From an uncultured Clostridia bacterium (lineage in GTDB: Bacteria; Bacillota; Clostridia; Christensenellales; Borkfalkiaceae): a DNA stretch of 7,682 nucleotides. The stretch spans positions 1 through 7,682 of the forward strand of contig CANRCY010000066.1 of assembly GCA_947629225.1 (NCBI GenBank), read 5' to 3'. Made by a program: the position numbers and the translations under genes. Shown one piece after another: positions 7,073-7,682 of this stretch (position 1 is the stretch's first letter; each line of letters starts with the position of its first letter). The notes beneath the pieces were generated by a model. The model was not told the DNA's origin. It did not search any database and was given only the letters and a program-made list of their open reading frames with translations.

Positions 7073-7159
7073 TGTCATTCCGAGCGTAGTCGAGGAATCT
7101 CTACTTTATTATAAAAATGCGAGATTTCTCGATTCCGCTTCGCTCCACTCGAAATGACA
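7073..7159. mobile_element. MITE/REP-like inverted repeat element (non-autonomous)
   Basis: The left arm 7073-7101 (starting TGTCATTCCGAG) and right arm 7121-7159 (ending CTCGAAATGACA) are inverted copies. Aligned, the arms differ at a few bases, and the right arm carries about ten extra bases (part of CGCTTCGCTCC). They enclose a 19-base AT-rich centre. Repeats of this TGTCATT(T/C)CGAG type are widespread between genes in gut Firmicutes. No transposase is present, and no target-site duplication is obvious. The RNA would fold into a long hairpin. Confidence 0.7.
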
Positions 7160-7168
7160 AAAAGCCCT

Positions 7169-7263
7169 TGGCGCCCCTTGCAGGGGAGCTGTCGAGCGAA
7201 GCGAGACTGAGGGTGGAGCGGCGCCATTTCTCCTCAACAGCCCAGTGGGCTGTGAGGGGCGCC
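7169..7263. repeat. GGCGCC-bounded nested palindromic repeat
   Basis: GGCGCC occurs three times (7170-7175, 7220-7225, 7258-7263), and the first two extend to TGGCGCC/GGCGCCA. Between the first pair lies CCCCT/AGGGG (7174-7178 with 7182-7186) and a GAGCGAAGCGAGACTGAGG stretch. Between the second pair is the near-perfect hairpin ACAGCCCA/TGGGCTGT (7237-7253), lengthened by CCTC/GAGG with one bulged A. This layout resembles non-coding repeat cassettes of gut Clostridia. Confidence 0.65.
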
Positions 7264-7272
7264 GCGACAGGA

Positions 7273-7318
7273 GCGTTGGCAAACGCGACGGGGTTTTGGC
7301 GGTCCCTGCCGCCAAAAC
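7273..7318. repeat. Two adjacent hairpins, including a 10-bp perfect stem
   Basis: GCGTT/AACGC (7273-7277 with 7282-7286) forms a short hairpin with a GGCA loop. Next to it GTTTTGGCGG (7293-7302) pairs perfectly with CCGCCAAAAC (7309-7318) over a TCCCTG loop. Neither is followed by a clear T-tract on the plus strand. Confidence 0.6.
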
Positions 7319-7336
7319 TCACGGAAAACCCTTTCC

Positions 7337-7367
7337 CCCGCTACGCGGGTACTTTCCCTAAAAGGGA
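7337..7367. repeat. Tandem short hairpins at the right end of the repeat island
   Basis: CCCGC/GCGGG (7337-7341 with 7345-7349, loop TAC) is followed by TCCCT/AGGGA (7355-7359 with 7363-7367, loop AAA). They lie some 20 bases past the stop codon of the minus-strand regulator gene and could help end its transcript, though no good U-tract follows on that strand. Confidence 0.5.
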
Positions 7368-7388
7368 CAGCAAGAGCCTCGGCGGGTT

Positions 7389-7595
7389 CTAAATATCGTC
7401 CCGACCGATGAGATAATCTACGGATGTATGAAAATAATCGGCAAGCGTCATCAGCATTTCGATGCTCGGTTCTTGCTTCATCGTCTCCCATTGGCAAACG
7501 GTCGTCTTGCTCACGCCTAAAACTTCCGCGAGTTGCTTTTGCGTAATACCCCGCTCTCTGCGAAGTTCTTTTAATCTTTTCCCGAATCTGTTCAT
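7389..7595 (-). CDS. XRE-family (Cro/CI-type) transcriptional regulator
   Basis: This is a 68-residue DNA-binding protein, almost entirely one HTH_3 domain. The first helix is FGKRLKELRRERG (4-16). The helix-turn-helix starts at TQKQLAEVLG (18-27), and the recognition helix is SKTTVCQWE (29-37). The typical EPSIEMLMTLADYF (42-55) and SVDYLIGRDD (58-67) close the fold. Stand-alone proteins of this length are common and usually act as dimeric repressors. There is no Shine-Dalgarno sequence before the ATG at 7595 (the preceding minus-strand bases are ATAATTTTCCC). A TATAAT 7 bases upstream of the start would give a leaderless or nearly leaderless message. Palindromic operator-like sites lie just upstream and overlap a divergent promoter, so the likely role is repression of the gene to the right, perhaps with autoregulation. 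The stop codon abuts the palindromic repeat island. Confidence 0.92.
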   Translation of the reverse strand: MNRFGKRLKELRRERGITQKQLAEVLGVSKTTVCQWETMKQEPSIEMLMTLADYFHTSVDYLIGRDDI

Positions 7596-7601
7596 GGGAA
7601 A

Positions 7602-7607
7602 ATTATA
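7602..7607 (-). promoter_or_regulatory. Candidate -10 box of the XRE gene (leaderless)
   Basis: The minus strand reads TATAAT at 7607-7602, with no convincing -35 at 16-18 bases. Transcription would begin at or within a base or two of the ATG at 7595. A second TATAAT at 7655-7650, inside the divergent promoter, would give a leader of about 48 bases but also lacks a -35. Which one is used cannot be decided from the sequence. Confidence 0.35.
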
Positions 7608-7613
7608 AAATAA

Positions 7614-7621
7614 ATTCCGAA
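7614..7621. promoter_or_regulatory. Second operator half-site, ATTCCGAA
   Basis: ATTCCGAA repeats the left arm of the operator at 7635-7642 exactly, 21 bases (two helical turns) away. Its right arm (7623-7630, AACGGGTT) matches the operator arm at only four of eight positions. It lies just upstream of the proposed -10 of the XRE gene, a position suited to weak autoregulation. Confidence 0.5.
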
Positions 7622-7628
7622 AAACGGG

Positions 7629-7657
7629 TTGACAATTCCGAATTTCGGAATTATACT
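7629..7657 (+). promoter_or_regulatory. Strong divergent promoter facing out of the window
   Basis: TTGACA (7629-7634) and TATACT (7652-7657) are separated by exactly 17 bases, a near-consensus sigma-A promoter. Transcription would start near 7664 and run right, into a gene that is not in this window. Confidence 0.85.
7635..7651. promoter_or_regulatory. Operator palindrome filling the promoter spacer
   Basis: ATTCCGAA-T-TTCGGAAT is a perfect 8-bp inverted repeat around one central base. It occupies exactly the 17 bases between the -35 and -10 boxes of the rightward promoter. Bound protein here would block RNA polymerase. The natural candidate is the dimeric XRE protein encoded 40 bases away; the pairing is inferred from position. 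Confidence 0.8.
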
Positions 7658-7682
7658 ATAAGTAGCGGTATTGTTTGGGGAC

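Noticed and set aside
7034..7367. CRISPR array
   Set aside because: The repeats are palindromes of different sequence and spacing. There are no regularly spaced direct repeats with unique spacers and no cas genes.
7101..7497. Several short open frames across the repeat island, on both strands
   Set aside because: They run through palindromic repeats, have Arg/Pro-rich low-complexity translations and lack ribosome sites.

Overview
The window looks like the chromosome of an anaerobic, probably gut-associated member of the Clostridia (Firmicutes). The grounds are an N-terminal lipoprotein signal of the 'MKKLLL...FTAC' type, a BspA-type leucine-rich-repeat surface protein, an M18 aminopeptidase close to the ApeA branch, strong TTGACA/TATAAT promoters with AGGAG-type ribosome sites, and an intergenic island of palindromic repeats of a kind common in gut Clostridia. 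A placement near Christensenellales is only a guess from the style of the lipoprotein.

Layout, left to right. Positions 1 to about 115 hold the 3' part of the signal recognition particle RNA; its 5' part lies outside the window. A non-coding stretch of about 200 bases with small hairpins, a 12-bp palindrome and a near-consensus extended -10 promoter follows. This promoter drives a 4.58-kb gene (315-4895, +) for a 1526-residue secreted lipoprotein. Its first two thirds are 13 complete and one partial tandem units of about 71 residues, rich in Cys and His; its last third is a BspA-like LRR domain. A 17-bp perfect hairpin with A- and T-tracts on either side (4919-4956) terminates this gene and the convergent M18 aminopeptidase gene (6373-4976, -). 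Upstream of the aminopeptidase, on the same strand, lies a small membrane-anchored protein of unknown function (6889-6425, -) with its own promoter.

From about 6970 to 7388 there is no gene, only back-to-back imperfect and perfect palindromes: a MITE/REP-like inverted repeat, GGCGCC-bounded hairpins and several G/C-rich stem-loops. The last 300 bases hold a 68-residue XRE-family repressor (7595-7389, -). Its upstream region carries a consensus promoter facing right, out of the window, whose 17-nt spacer is exactly filled by a perfect palindrome. This looks like a compact repressor-operator switch for an unseen divergent gene.

No multi-gene system can be assembled from what is visible. The two strongest leads are the cysteine repeat protein, whose first Cys pair shifts along the array from C-x5-H through C-x4-C to C-x2-C, and the XRE operator-promoter, whose partner gene lies just beyond the right edge.
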